A DNA stretch of 64,000 nt from Cupriavidus plantarum (GCF_905397285.1 NZ_CAJPUX010000003.1:1-64000); one strand, 5' to 3'; shown: positions 36,177 to 48,309, numbered from the stretch's first letter. The notes: a model not told the origin generated them from the sequence alone. A program made the numbers and translations.

Positions 36177-37156
36177 GCTTCGTCGCCCATCCCAACATCG
36201 ACCCGGCATCGCTGGGCAAGGTCGGCGTGCTGTTCGGCGGCCGTTCGGCAGAGCGCGAGATTTCCCTGCTGTCCGGCAACGGCGTGCTGGCCGCGCTTCA
36301 GGCGAGGGGCGTGGATGCCCATGGCTTCGATCCGGCCCTGCGCCCGCTGACGGACCTCGTCGCCGAGAAATTCGACCGCGTCTTTATCGCGCTGCATGGC
36401 CGCTACGGCGAAGACGGCACGATGCAGGGGCTGCTCGAGCAGTTCGGCATTCCCTATACGGGTAGCGGCGTGCTCGCGTCCGCGCTCGCGATGGACAAGC
36501 AGGCGACCAAGCGCCTCTGGATCACGCACAACCTGCCGACGCCGCGCTTCGCAATGCTACGCGCGGATACCGATTTCGCCGCAGTGGTGGCGGATCTCGG
36601 CCTGCCGCTGATCGTCAAGCCCGCGCGCGAAGGCTCGTCGATCGGCCTGACCAAGGTCACCGCCGCGGACCAGATGCGGGCCGCTTACGAGAAGGCAGCC
36701 TCGCTGGACCTGGACGTCATTGCCGAGTCGTTCATCGACGGCGACGAGCTCACCTGCCCCGTGGTAGGGGAGGGCGCCACCGCGGAAGCGCTGCCGGTCA
36801 TCAAGATTGTCGCGCCCGAGTCGAACTACGACTATCAAAATAAATACTTCACTGACGCTACCCAATACTTGTGCCCGTCGGGCCTGCCTCCCGAGGTGGA
36901 AGCCGAGGTGCGCAAGCTCGTGGTCGACGCGTTCCGCGTGCTCGGCTGCCGCGGATGGGCGCGTGCCGACGTCATGCTCACGCGCACCGGCAAGCCTTAC
37001 CTGCTCGAAATGAATACCTCGCCCGGCATGACCGGCCATTCGCTCGTGCCGATGTCGGCGCGCGCGGCCGGCATCAGCTACGAGGACTTCGTGCTGCAGG
37101 TGGTTGCCCAGGCCACGCTGGAGCTGCATCCGAACGAACACTGGAAACCAGAGTAA
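36173..37156 (+). CDS. ddlB: D-alanine-D-alanine ligase
   Basis: This is a 327-residue ATP-grasp enzyme that makes the D-Ala-D-Ala dipeptide used by Mur[18 protein letters not shown] is the N-terminal signature. [16 protein letters not shown] and [17 protein letters not shown] follow. The ATP-grasp domain includes [15 protein letters not shown] and the metal-binding end [17 protein letters not shown]. The gene sits in its usual place between murC and ftsQ. FtsQ starts 29 bp after the stop. Confidence 0.97.
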   Translation: MSFVAHPNIDPASLGKVGVLFGGRSAEREISLLSGNGVLAALQARGVDAHGFDPALRPLTDLVAEKFDRVFIALHGRYGEDGTMQGLLEQFGIPYTGSGVLASALAMDKQATKRLWITHNLPTPRFAMLRADTDFAAVVADLGLPLIVKPAREGSSIGLTKVTAADQMRAAYEKAASLDLDVIAESFIDGDELTCPVVGEGATAEALPVIKIVAPESNYDYQNKYFTDATQYLCPSGLPPEVEAEVRKLVVDAFRVLGCRGWARADVMLTRTGKPYLLEMNTSPGMTGHSLVPMSARAAGISYEDFVLQVVAQATLELHPNEHWKPE

Positions 37157-37185
37157 CTCAAGTCACGCGAATCCGAACGAACGAT

Positions 37186-38052
37186 ATGTGGCATAACGCA
37201 CGCCTGCTCAACATCATCGCCTCCGCGCTCTATGCGCTGGTGGCGCTGATGGCGCTCGCGGCCGGCCTGTTGTGGCTGGCCCAGCGGCCGGTGTTCGCCA
37301 TTACCCATGTCGATCTGTCCTCGATGGACGGCGCCGCGCTCCGTCACGTGAACGGGCCGAGCGTGCGCGCCAACGCGCTGGGCAAGCTGTCGGGCAACTT
37401 CTTCACGCTCGACCTCAATGCCGCGCGGCAGGTGTTCGAGTCGGTGCCGTGGGTACGGCGCGCGAGCGTGCGCCGCGAATGGCCGAACGGCCTCGCGGTG
37501 GAAGTGGAAGAGCACGAGGCGCTCGGCACGTGGGGCGGCGCGGACAGCGGGCGCCTGATCAACACGTATGGCGAGGTGTTCGTCGCGAATACCGCCGAGG
37601 CGGAAGAAGATGCCCAGCTGCTGGCGCTCGACGGGCCGCCGGACAGCGAGGGCGACGTGGTCGAGAAGCTCGAGGTCATGCGTGAGTGGTTCAAGCCGTT
37701 GAAGGCGGAGCCGCTCGCCGTCGCGTTGTCGTCGCGCTATGCGTGGCGCGCGCGGCTGTCCAACGGCATGGTCGTCGAACTCGGCCGAGAGCAGACCGAC
37801 GAGGACCGGGCCGCGATGGAAGCCCGGGTCAAGCGGTTCGTCACCGCGTGGCCGCAGGTCACCGAGCAGTGGGGCCGGCAGATCGAGTACGCGGATCTGC
37901 GCTATCCCAACGGCTTTGCGATCCGCGCGGCCAGCGTGCGCTTCCTGACCGATGCGCAGGCGGCGGCAGCGGCGAAGGCCGCCGCGGCAGGTAACAGTCC
38001 CAACAACAATCCGACGCGACTCAAGAGCAAGAACGCGGAGAAAACTCGATGA
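37186..38052 (+). CDS. ftsQ: Cell division protein FtsQ
   Basis: This is a 288-residue bitopic division protein. One transmembrane helix (LYALVALMALAAGLLWLA, about 14-31) follows a short cytoplasmic tail. The POTRA domain (VFAITHVDLSSMDG to ESVPWVRRASVRREWPNGLAVEVEEHEA) begins at about residue 35. The beta domain ends with RYPNGFAIR, followed by an Ala-rich tail (AAAAKAAAAG). It recruits FtsB-FtsL to the septum. The ATG at 37186 starts the natural MWHNAR sequence. Its stop overlaps the ftsA start by 4 bases. Confidence 0.95.
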   Translation: MWHNARLLNIIASALYALVALMALAAGLLWLAQRPVFAITHVDLSSMDGAALRHVNGPSVRANALGKLSGNFFTLDLNAARQVFESVPWVRRASVRREWPNGLAVEVEEHEALGTWGGADSGRLINTYGEVFVANTAEAEEDAQLLALDGPPDSEGDVVEKLEVMREWFKPLKAEPLAVALSSRYAWRARLSNGMVVELGREQTDEDRAAMEARVKRFVTAWPQVTEQWGRQIEYADLRYPNGFAIRAASVRFLTDAQAAAAAKAAAAGNSPNNNPTRLKSKNAEKTR

Positions 38053-39281
38053 GCAAGGAATACAAGGACCTTCTGGTTGGTCTGGACATCGGCACCTCGA
38101 AGGTGGCGGCGGTGGTCGCGGAACTGCGCCCCGACGGCAGCTACGAAGTGATCGGGATGGGCCAATCCGAGTCCAAGGGGCTGAAGAAGGGGGTTGTGGT
38201 CAATATCGAGGCCACCGTGCAGTCGATCCAGCGCGCGCTCGAGGAAGCGGAGCTGATGGCCGACTGCAAGATCTCGGAAGTCTTCACGGGCATCGCTGGC
38301 AGCCATATCCGCAGCTTCAACTCGAGCGGGATGGTGGCGATCAAGGACAAGGAAGTCACGCAGACCGACGTGGCGCGCGTGATCGAGACCGCCAAGGCGG
38401 TCAACATCCCGACCGATCAGCAGATCCTGCACATCCTTACGCAGGAATTCATCATCGACGGGCAGGAGGACGTGCGCGAGCCGATCGGCATGAGCGGCAT
38501 CCGCCTCGAGGTGAAGGTGCATATCGTGACGGGCGCGGTCAGCGCGGCGCAGAACATCGTCAAGTGCGTGCGCCGCTGCGGCCTCGAAGTGCACGACCTC
38601 ATCCTGCAGCCGCTCGCCTCGAGCCTCGCGGTGCTGACCGAGGACGAGAAGGAGCTCGGCGTGGTGCTCGTCGATATCGGCGGCGGCACGACGGACATCG
38701 CCATCTTCAGCGAAGGCGCGATCCGCCATACGGCGGTGATCCCCATCGCGGGCGACCAGATCACGAACGACATCGCGATGGCCCTGCGCACACCGACGCC
38801 CGATGCCGAGGACATCAAGATCCAGTACGGCATCGCCAAGCAGGCGATCGCCGATCCGGAAGACATGATCGAAGTGCCCGGCGTGGGCGATCGCGGCACG
38901 CGCACGCTGTCGCGCCAGGCACTGGCCGCGGTGATCGAACCGCGTATCGAAGAGCTGTACTCGCTCGTGCACCAGGTGGTGCGCGAGTCGGGCTACGAAG
39001 AACTGCTGTCGTCGGGCGTGGTCATCACGGGCGGTACCGCGATGATGCCCGGCATGGTGGAACTGGGCGAGGACATCTTCCTGAAACCCGTGCGCGTGGG
39101 CGTGCCCGAGTATCGCGGCAACCTGCACGAGGTGGTGAAGAGCCCGCGCTATTCCACGGTCATGGGCCTGCTGCTGGAAGGCCGTGTGCAACGGATGCGC
39201 GGCCGCAAGGTGGCCGTGCAGAGCGGTTCGGTGAAGCAGGTGTGGACACGCATGAAGGAATGGTTCGTCGGTAACTTCTGA
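38049..39281 (+). CDS. ftsA: Cell division protein FtsA
   Basis: This is a 410-residue actin-like protein that tethers FtsZ to the membrane and recruits later divisome proteins. LLVGLDIGTSKVAAVVAEL is the phosphate-1 loop, and the IC subdomain follows with FTGIAGSHIRSFNSSG. VLVDIGGGTTDIAIF is phosphate 2, and SGVVITGGTAMMPGM is the adenosine motif. The C-terminal amphipathic helix (QVWTRMKEWFVGNF) is the membrane anchor. It overlaps ftsQ by 4 bases and is 126 bp upstream of ftsZ. Confidence 0.97.
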   Translation: MSKEYKDLLVGLDIGTSKVAAVVAELRPDGSYEVIGMGQSESKGLKKGVVVNIEATVQSIQRALEEAELMADCKISEVFTGIAGSHIRSFNSSGMVAIKDKEVTQTDVARVIETAKAVNIPTDQQILHILTQEFIIDGQEDVREPIGMSGIRLEVKVHIVTGAVSAAQNIVKCVRRCGLEVHDLILQPLASSLAVLTEDEKELGVVLVDIGGGTTDIAIFSEGAIRHTAVIPIAGDQITNDIAMALRTPTPDAEDIKIQYGIAKQAIADPEDMIEVPGVGDRGTRTLSRQALAAVIEPRIEELYSLVHQVVRESGYEELLSSGVVITGGTAMMPGMVELGEDIFLKPVRVGVPEYRGNLHEVVKSPRYSTVMGLLLEGRVQRMRGRKVAVQSGSVKQVWTRMKEWFVGNF

Positions 39282-39299
39282 CCCACCTTTCCTGGACGC

Positions 39300-39329
39300 T
39301 TGTTTTTCGTTTTTTTTAACTCGTTATTT
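39300..39329 (+). promoter_or_regulatory. Possible ftsZ promoter in the T-rich ftsA-ftsZ spacer
   Basis: The 126-bp spacer is unusually T-rich for this genome. TTGTTT (39300-39305) and TTATTT (39324-39329), 18 bp apart, are a weak promoter candidate. The T-runs could also reflect a terminator remnant or an RNA feature. The extra spacer fits the common need for higher FtsZ than FtsA expression. Confidence 0.3.
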
Positions 39330-39407
39330 TTGTTTTTTTGTTCAGAAACCAAGGGTTGCGGCGGGGAGGCTGCAGCGTTTGGGGACTGATTCTTCTCGGA
39401 GGCAGTG

Positions 39408-40598
39408 ATGGACTTTGACATGATCGAATCGGAGATGCAGGACGGCACCATCATCAAAGTGGTCGGCGTGGGTGGCGCGGGCGGTAACGCCGTGCAGCAC
39501 ATGATCAGCCGCGGCGTGCAGGGTGTGGAATTCATCTGCATGAACACCGACGCGCAGGCGCTGAAGCGTTCGACCGCTTCGCGCGTGCTGCAACTCGGCA
39601 ATACGGGCCTGGGCGCTGGTGCCAAGCCGGAAGTCGGCCGCAACTGCGCCGAGCAGGCGCGGGAGCAGATCGCCGACGCGCTGCGCGGTGCGCACATGGT
39701 CTTCATCACTGCCGGCATGGGCGGCGGTACCGGTACGGGTGCGGCGCCGATCGTGGCGCAGGTGGCCAAGGACATGGGCATCCTGACGGTGGGCGTGGTC
39801 AGCAAGCCCTTCGAGTTCGAAGGCGCGCGCCGCGCGAAGGTCGCCGAGCACGGCTCGAGCGAGCTGGAGTCGTCGGTGGACTCGCTGATCGTTGTGCTCA
39901 ACGAGAAGCTGTTCGAAGTGATGGGCGACGACGCCGAGATGGACAAGTGCTTCCAGTGCGCGGACGACGTGCTGCACAACGCCGTGGCCGGCATCGCCGA
40001 GATCATCAATGTCGATGGTCTGGTGAACGTCGACTTCGAAGACGTGAAGACGGTGATGGGCGAGCAGGGCAAGGCCATGATGGGCACGGCCACCGTGTCC
40101 GGCGTGGACCGCGCGCGCCTGGCCGCCGAGCAGGCCGTGGCCAGCCCGCTGCTGGAAGGCGTGGACCTGTCGGGCGCCCGTGGCGTGCTTGTGAACATCA
40201 CGGCCAGCCGCTCGCTGAAGCTGTCGGAAACCAAGGAAGTCATGAACACCATCCGCAGCTACGCCGCGGAAGATGCGACCGTGATCTTCGGTACGGTGTA
40301 CGACGACTCGATGAGCGACGCGCTGCGCGTGACCGTGGTGGCGACGGGGCTGGGCCGCTCGGCCAAGAAGCAGCAGCCGATGACGCTGCTGAAGACCGGT
40401 ACCGACAATAATCCGGTGCAGATGATGGCCGGTATGGTGGCGGCGCCGACGCATGCCTCGCCGGACTACAGCGGTCTGGATACGCCGGCGGTGTGGCGTT
40501 CGTCGCGCGAATCCGCATCGGCCCACGTGGCCGCGCTGCAGGAGAAGGGCGTCGATACGTACGACATTCCCGCGTTCCTGCGCAAGCAGGCGGATTGA
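39408..40598 (+). CDS. ftsZ: Cell division protein FtsZ
   Basis: This 396-residue tubulin-like GTPase forms the Z-ring. The tubulin signature GGGTGTG is at 105-111. IKVVGVGGAGGNAVQHM opens the GTPase domain, NTDAQAL follows, and the T7 loop is NVDFEDVKTVM. After a linker, the conserved C-terminal peptide (YDIPAFLRKQAD) binds FtsA and other partners such as ZapD, which is encoded elsewhere in this window. The ATG at 39408 is chosen over a GTG three bases upstream, with a CGGAGG ribosome-binding site. It is the last gene of the division cluster proper. Confidence 0.98.
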   Translation: MDFDMIESEMQDGTIIKVVGVGGAGGNAVQHMISRGVQGVEFICMNTDAQALKRSTASRVLQLGNTGLGAGAKPEVGRNCAEQAREQIADALRGAHMVFITAGMGGGTGTGAAPIVAQVAKDMGILTVGVVSKPFEFEGARRAKVAEHGSSELESSVDSLIVVLNEKLFEVMGDDAEMDKCFQCADDVLHNAVAGIAEIINVDGLVNVDFEDVKTVMGEQGKAMMGTATVSGVDRARLAAEQAVASPLLEGVDLSGARGVLVNITASRSLKLSETKEVMNTIRSYAAEDATVIFGTVYDDSMSDALRVTVVATGLGRSAKKQQPMTLLKTGTDNNPVQMMAGMVAAPTHASPDYSGLDTPAVWRSSRESASAHVAALQEKGVDTYDIPAFLRKQAD

Positions 40599-41014
40599 GT
40601 CCCTCCGGCGGTGCCGCGCCGCGGCCGCGCCAGACCGGACGAGCCGCGCCCCACGCGCGTGACATGAGCGCTCCCCATCCGCTCTTGCCACGCGGGGCCT
40701 GACTCGTCCCGACCCTGGCGGGCCGTCACGCGACGCCGCGCAGGAAAGCCTCCGCCCGCATCCCGTTGCCGGGTCAGGCGTGCCAGTGGCCGCCTCCCCG
40801 GACTGTTGCCCGCCCTGCCCGGCGGCGGGATGCCGTCGTCCGCCCTGCAGTCGGCCTGCGCTATCGAAATGCGCGGGTGGACTGCAGGGCGGACGGCATT
40901 TCGGAAAACGTGTTTCAATTGCCACCCGCATGGCCGCCCGCATGTCCATTCATTGGACCGGGGCCGGATCGGCCCCTATGATGCAGGCAGGCTTCAACCG
41001 AAAGGACACCCAGC
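40599..41014. other. Intergenic region after ftsZ
   Basis: About 415 bp with no supported gene. It is GC-rich with no clear reading frame of coding character. It holds a long imperfect inverted repeat at 40830-40899. An AAAGGA ribosome-binding site lies near 40999, before the peroxiredoxin start. No standard intrinsic terminator with a T-tract was seen. Confidence 0.5.
40830..40899. repeat. Long imperfect inverted repeat downstream of ftsZ
   Basis: The left arm (40830-40852) and right arm (40880-40899) are inverted copies of a 20-bp sequence, ATGCCGTC plus CGCCCTGCAGTC. The left arm carries three extra bases (GTC) in the middle. The spacer is 27 bp. As RNA this would be a very stable stem with a 3-nt bulge. 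No T-tract follows, so it may be an mRNA 3'-end stabiliser, Rho-linked terminator or REP-like element. Confidence 0.8.
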
Positions 41015-41521
41015 ATGATCGCCGTTGGAAACCGCGTGCCCGACGCCACGCTCTATGAATTCTTCGAGGTCGAGGCCGGTGGCTGCGCGCTCGGTCCCAA
41101 TGCGTTTCCGGTGTCCGAACTGGTGAAGGGCCGCAAGGTGGTGGTGTTTGGCCTGCCCGGCGCCTTCACGCCGACCTGCTCGGCCAAGCATGTGCCCGGT
41201 TACGTGGCGCTGGCCGACGCGCTGCGCGCGGCCGGTGTAGACGAGATCTGGTGCCATTCGGTCAACGACGCCTTCGTGATGGGCGCGTGGGGCCGCGAGC
41301 AGCAGACCGGCGGCAAGGTCCGCATGATGGCCGACGGCGCCGCGGAATGGGCAAGGGCGCTCGGTCTCGATCAGGACCTCGGCGGCCGTGGCCTCGGCGT
41401 GCGCGCCAAGCGCTATGCCATGGTGATCGACGACGGTGTGGTGACCCACCTTGCCGTGGAAGCGCCGGGTGAGTTCAAGGTCAGCAGTGCCGAATCGGTC
41501 CTTGCAGCGTTGCGCGGCTGA
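41015..41521 (+). CDS. Peroxiredoxin (Prx5 type)
   Basis: This is a 168-residue thiol peroxidase that reduces hydrogen peroxide and alkyl hydroperoxides. The peroxidatic cysteine is Cys55 in the PGAFTPTCS motif, which defines the Prx5/AhpE-like group. Cys80 (IWCHSV) is a possible second thiol, and SVNDAFVMGAWG is the expected following motif. There is no signal peptide. It stands alone between ftsZ and lpxC, a position I recall as common in Burkholderiaceae. The N-terminal MIAVGNRVPDATLYEF matches the family start. Confidence 0.95.
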   Translation: MIAVGNRVPDATLYEFFEVEAGGCALGPNAFPVSELVKGRKVVVFGLPGAFTPTCSAKHVPGYVALADALRAAGVDEIWCHSVNDAFVMGAWGREQQTGGKVRMMADGAAEWARALGLDQDLGGRGLGVRAKRYAMVIDDGVVTHLAVEAPGEFKVSSAESVLAALRG

Positions 41522-41706
41522 TACGGCTGCACCTTCACATTGTGATCTTTTCGCTATATATGACGGTTTTGCTAACACCCCGAAACAAAGTGGTGCAGCG
41601 CAATACACAGGGCGGTGGTAGTATGGCGTTATTGAAAAGAGACGCCCATAGCTTTAAGCAATAGTAGCGACGTAGCACAAGGCGAGGCGGAACCATTGAG
41701 GCGGTC

Positions 41707-42624
41707 ATGCTCAAACAGCGCACTATCAAATCTCTCGTGAAGACGGTTGGCATCGGGTTGCACTCGGGCCGCAAGGTGACCCTGTCCCTGCGTCCCGCGC
41801 CCGCGGATGCCGGCATCGTCTTCACCCGCGTCGACCTGCCCGAGCCGGTCGAGATCCCCGTGGCCGCATCGGCCATCGGCGACACGCGTCTGGCATCCGT
41901 GCTGCAGAAGAACGGCGCGCGCGTCTCGACGGTCGAGCACCTGATGTCCGCCTGCGCGGGCCTCGGCATCGACAATCTCTACGTTGACGTGGACGCCGAG
42001 GAAATTCCGATCATGGACGGCAGTGCCGCATCCTTCGTGTTCCTGCTCCAGTCGGCAGGGATCGAGGAGCAATCGGCCGCCAAGCGTTTCATCCGCGTCA
42101 AGAAGGCGGTGGAAGTGCGCGAAGGCGACAAGCTCGCGCGCCTCGAGCCGTTCTTCGGCTTCAAGCTCGCGTTCACGATCGACTTCCGTCATCCGGCCGT
42201 GGACAAGACGGGCCAGACGTTCTCGATCGACTTCGCCGATACCAGCTATGTGCGCGAAATCGCGCGCGCCCGCACGTTCGGCTTCGCGCATGAAGTAGAA
42301 GCGCTGCGCGAGATGGGCCTGGCGCGTGGCGGCAGCCTCGACAATGCGATCGTGCTCGACGAGCACCGCATGCTGAACAACGAGGAACTGCGGTACGGCG
42401 ACGAGTTTGTCCGTCACAAGATCCTCGACGCGATCGGCGACCTCTATGTCGTGGGCCATCCGCTGATCGGTTCCTATGTCGCGCACAAGTCGGGCCACGG
42501 CCTGAACAACCAGCTGCTGCGCGCGCTGCTCGCGGACCAGGAAGCGTACGAGATCGTGACGTTCGACAAGGTGGAGGACGCACCTGTGGCGTTCCTGCCG
42601 CAGATCCAGCCGGCCATCGCCTGA
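41707..42624 (+). CDS. lpxC: UDP-3-O-acyl-N-acetylglucosamine deacetylase
   Basis: This 305-residue zinc enzyme catalyses the committed step of lipid A synthesis, in the cytosol. Zinc ligands are His78 (VEHLMSA), His237 and Asp241 ([11 protein letters not shown]); Glu77 and His264 (KSGHGLNN) are the catalytic residues. Each is one position from the Escherichia coli numbering. [20 protein letters not shown] is the conserved start. Placement after the division cluster is common. LpxC levels are usually set by FtsH proteolysis; its C-terminal tail (QIQPAIA) is short. A strong terminator follows. Confidence 0.97.
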   Translation: MLKQRTIKSLVKTVGIGLHSGRKVTLSLRPAPADAGIVFTRVDLPEPVEIPVAASAIGDTRLASVLQKNGARVSTVEHLMSACAGLGIDNLYVDVDAEEIPIMDGSAASFVFLLQSAGIEEQSAAKRFIRVKKAVEVREGDKLARLEPFFGFKLAFTIDFRHPAVDKTGQTFSIDFADTSYVREIARARTFGFAHEVEALREMGLARGGSLDNAIVLDEHRMLNNEELRYGDEFVRHKILDAIGDLYVVGHPLIGSYVAHKSGHGLNNQLLRALLADQEAYEIVTFDKVEDAPVAFLPQIQPAIA

Positions 42625-42673
42625 GTCCGATTCCGCGGGTTCCAGACGCCGGTTCCATCGTTAACGCGCTGAG

Positions 42674-42703
42674 AAAAGCCCTCGCTACGAGGGCTTTTTT
42701 TTT
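42674..42703 (+). terminator. Strong intrinsic terminator after lpxC
   Basis: AAAAGCCCTCG (42674-42684) and CGAGGGCTTTT (42688-42698) form an 11-bp stem with a CTA loop and a run of nine T. It marks the end of the long dcw-lpxC transcription region. Confidence 0.95.
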
Positions 42704-42859
42704 GCCCGGCCGTTCCCGCACGCGTTTGCCGCCCATACACGCCGACACAAACCGGCGATGCGAATCGCGCCAATGCGGGCGTTTGCGCGCGAAGCGCCGC
42801 GGGGCGCCTGTCACGCTAGGGTATTCGCGACGTATTTGCGACATATCACAGGACTCCGC

Positions 42860-43738
42860 ATGCATGCCCACCTCCCCGACACCACGCTGTTCTATGACAT
42901 CGACGGCGCGGAGTACGACCCCGGCAGCGGCGAACTGCTGCGCAAGCCCGTGCTCGTGGTGCTGCACGGCGGTCTCGGTTTCGACCACGCGTATCTGAAA
43001 CCCGGCCTCGGCCCGCTGCGCGACCACGCGCAGCTGCTCTATGTGGATCTGCGAGGGCAGGGCCGGTCGGGCCGTCCGCCGCTCGAGACCTGCACGCTCG
43101 AGCAGATGGCGGACGACGTGGCGGCGCTGTGCGCGTCGCTGGGACTGCCGCACGTGCATGTGTTCGGGCATTCGGCCGGCGGCTTCGTTGCCTTGCATCT
43201 GGCATTGCGGCATCCCGCGCTGGTCGCCGGATTGATCCTGTGCGGCAGTTCGCCGACGGTGCGGCCGATCATCGAGGACGAGGCGGCCGAGCCCGCGCCG
43301 TCGCTGGCATCGCGGGCCGGTCCCGAGACGCTGGCGGTGGCCGGCCGCGTTTTCGGTGGCGACATCACCGAGGAGAGCGTGGACGACTTCTTCCGGGAGG
43401 TGGGGCCGTTCTATGCGGCGCCCGCGCACATGCATGTCCCGCCCCGGCTGACCGCCCTCAGCACCATGGATGTCGCGATGATGCGGCATTTCATGACGGC
43501 GATCGCGCCAGGCTACGACCTGCGGCCGCGTCTCGGCGGCATTGCGGCGCGTACGCTCGTGATTGTCGGAAGGGAAGACTGGGTATGTCCGCCGCGCGCG
43601 AGCCGGGCGCTGGCGCGCGGCATCCCGGGCGCGCGGCTCGTCGTGCTCGACGACGCGGGGCATTTCACGTTCTCGGAGACGCCGGCGGCGTTTCTCGATG
43701 CGGTCCTCGGGTTCCTGCCGCCCGCCGCTCCCGTGTAG
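42860..43738 (+). CDS. Alpha/beta hydrolase
   Basis: This is a 292-residue alpha/beta-hydrolase fold enzyme. VLVVLHGGLGFDH is the oxyanion-hole region, YVDLRGQGRSG follows, and the nucleophile elbow GHSAGG has Ser105. The catalytic Asp is in VGREDWVCPP and the His in DDAGHFTF. It resembles proline iminopeptidase-like hydrolases, but substrate cannot be assigned. There is no signal peptide. The ATG at 42860 follows an AGGA site and starts at the natural domain edge. It stands alone between the lpxC terminator and the converging dciA gene. Confidence 0.9.
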   Translation: MHAHLPDTTLFYDIDGAEYDPGSGELLRKPVLVVLHGGLGFDHAYLKPGLGPLRDHAQLLYVDLRGQGRSGRPPLETCTLEQMADDVAALCASLGLPHVHVFGHSAGGFVALHLALRHPALVAGLILCGSSPTVRPIIEDEAAEPAPSLASRAGPETLAVAGRVFGGDITEESVDDFFREVGPFYAAPAHMHVPPRLTALSTMDVAMMRHFMTAIAPGYDLRPRLGGIAARTLVIVGREDWVCPPRASRALARGIPGARLVVLDDAGHFTFSETPAAFLDAVLGFLPPAAPV

Positions 43739-43740
43739 GC

Positions 43741-43785
43741 GGACGAGGCGGACGAGGCGGACGAGGCGGACGAGGCGGACGAGGG
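43741..43785. repeat. Five-copy 9-bp tandem repeat
   Basis: GGACGAGGC is repeated four times exactly, with a fifth copy ending in G, in the short gap between converging genes. It starts 2 bp after the hydrolase stop and is noncoding. It is a simple variable-number repeat candidate. Confidence 0.9.
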
Positions 43786-43810
43786 GGGGCGAAGCGGGCG
43801 GACTATCGAA

Positions 43811-44326
43811 CTATCGCCGCCCGTGCCGCGCCAGCAGCGCGTCCACGGCCGCCTTCAGCGGCGAGTCCGGCAGACTGCGCGACAGCTGGTCCATGCTGGA
43901 GAGCCCCAGCGGCGTCATGTCGCGCCGGCGCTGCCGCACGACAGGGCCGGTGTCCCAGTCCCCGCGCCCGGCCTCCGGTTGTACCCGTACACGGATTGCG
44001 GTAACCTGCGAGCCCCGCTGCTGCAGCCGGGAAAGCAACGTCGGCGCCACCTGACGCACACGCGCCGCCGCGGCGCCGTGGGCGGCCAGCAGCAGCAAGG
44101 TGTGCTCCGACTGCGGACCACGATTGTCGTGCTTGATGCCGGCGACCGAGATGCCCGACCGCAGGCCCTGCAGGCCTTGTGGCAGCAGCGACAGGACTTC
44201 CGCTTCCAGAGACGCCAGATCCCGCGCCGTCCGCATCAGGGACGACACCGGACCGGCCTTTTCCAGCCAGTCGTTCAGCGGCTTGGCGGCCTGCGTCTGG
44301 AGCGCGTGGTGTGTGAACATTCGCAT
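43811..44326 (-). CDS. dciA: DciA-like replicative helicase loader (DUF721)
   Basis: This is a 171-residue protein of the DUF721 family. DciA is the ancestral loader of the replicative helicase DnaB in bacteria that lack DnaC. The N-terminal two thirds (ALQTQAAKPLNDWLEK, then LSLLPQGLQG and EHTLLLLAAHGAAAARVRQVAPTLLSRLQQRG) has the KH-like fold features expected. A C-terminal extension follows. The ATG at 44326 or 44320 is possible; neither has a strong ribosome-binding site. Gene order lpxC, dciA, M23 peptidase, secA is familiar in betaproteobacteria and supports the call. Confidence 0.85.
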   Translation of the reverse strand: MRMFTHHALQTQAAKPLNDWLEKAGPVSSLMRTARDLASLEAEVLSLLPQGLQGLRSGISVAGIKHDNRGPQSEHTLLLLAAHGAAAARVRQVAPTLLSRLQQRGSQVTAIRVRVQPEAGRGDWDTGPVVRQRRRDMTPLGLSSMDQLSRSLPDSPLKAAVDALLARHGRR

Positions 44327-44423
44327 GCCGTGAATTCTAGCGTGCAATCCCGCGCCCACGAGAGCGCTGGAGCATGCCGGCATGCATGCCCGGTCGCCGG
44401 GCCTTGGTCGGAAGGGGTATGTC

Positions 44424-45332
44424 ATGCAGGTCATCATGGTGCATCCGCGCGGCACGCGCGTGCTGCGGTTCGAACTCACGCGCCTGCGCGTCGCGCTGGC
44501 GGTCGTGCTGATATGCGCGGTCGTCGCGGGCGCCTCCTCGGCGCTGACGTGGCTGTTCGCGAGCCGGCTCGCCGGCAGCGCCGCCGTCGCGCGCGACAAC
44601 GACTACCTGCGCGAGAACCTCGCGGTGATGGCGACCCGCGTGGGCGAGCTGCAGGCGCGGATGGTCCGCCTCGACGCGCTTGGCGAACGCGTATCCGGCC
44701 TGGCCGGCATCTCCCCGCAGGACTTCGACTTCCGGCACGTGCCGCCTCGCGGCGGTCCGGAAAAGCCCGCCCGATCGTCCGATCTGACGCTTCCCGACCT
44801 GGAGGCCGCGCTGCGCCAGCTCGGCGAGGACGCCGACCACCGCGCCGATTACTTCAACGTCGTCGAAACCACGTTGCAGGACCGTCAGCTCAGCGACAAA
44901 CGCCTCCCGCGCGTGATGCCGGTCGCCACGGGTTACAACGCCTCCAGCTTCGGCGCCCGCATCGATCCGTTTTCGGGACGCCGCGTCCAGCACGACGGCG
45001 TGGACTTCGCGGCCCCCGCCGGCACGCCGATCGTCGCGGCCGCGGGCGGCGTCGTGGTGGCGCAGGAATGGCACCACGAGTACGGCAACATGATCGACAT
45101 CGACCACGGCAACGGTCTCAGGACGCGCTATGCGCACGTGTCCCGCTCGCTGGTCCGCAACGGCGACCTCGTGCGCGCGGGCCAGAATATCGCCCAGGTG
45201 GGCAGCACCGGCCGCTCGACGGGCGCCCATCTGCACTTCGAGGTGCACGTCGATGGTCAGGCGCGGAATCCGGCAGGATTTCTGATGACCGCGACGGCCC
45301 CCGCGCCTACGGACCGCGCCGCCATTCGCTAG
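44424..45332 (+). CDS. M23 family metallopeptidase
   Basis: This is a 302-residue membrane-anchored peptidoglycan endopeptidase-like protein. One N-terminal helix (about 21-46) anchors it in the inner membrane and a coiled-coil-like region (about 55-95) follows. The C-terminal LytM/M23 domain has His190 and Asp194 (QHDGVDFA), His238 (YAHVS) and His271 (GAHLHFEV), so the full zinc-binding set is present and the enzyme may be active rather than an EnvC-type activator. The ATG at 44424 is preceded by GGAAGGGG; an earlier ATG at 44382 is less likely. It is divergent from dciA and lies upstream of secA. Confidence 0.93.
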   Translation: MQVIMVHPRGTRVLRFELTRLRVALAVVLICAVVAGASSALTWLFASRLAGSAAVARDNDYLRENLAVMATRVGELQARMVRLDALGERVSGLAGISPQDFDFRHVPPRGGPEKPARSSDLTLPDLEAALRQLGEDADHRADYFNVVETTLQDRQLSDKRLPRVMPVATGYNASSFGARIDPFSGRRVQHDGVDFAAPAGTPIVAAAGGVVVAQEWHHEYGNMIDIDHGNGLRTRYAHVSRSLVRNGDLVRAGQNIAQVGSTGRSTGAHLHFEVHVDGQARNPAGFLMTATAPAPTDRAAIR

Positions 45333-45398
45333 TAATGAACCCGGCTCCCGGGGTGGCGTCAAACCGGGGGTGGCAAGGGCCGGGCCGCACCACGCCCG

Positions 45399-45409
45399 CG
45401 TGATAAACT
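45399..45409 (+). promoter_or_regulatory. Possible extended -10 box of secA
   Basis: The sequence TGATAAACT contains an extended -10 type TG followed one base later by TAAACT, about 110 bases before the secA ATG. No strong -35 is visible. This is a weak prediction. Confidence 0.3.
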
Positions 45410-45516
45410 CGGCGTTTCGCGCCAGTTTTTTCCCGCGCCAACGTTTCCAATGTTCTCGCGCCGCGGCCCCAGATCCGTACGTTCCGAATCCGGCCGCGCG
45501 CAGGTGAAAGCACTCG

Positions 45517-48309
<2,793 letters not shown>

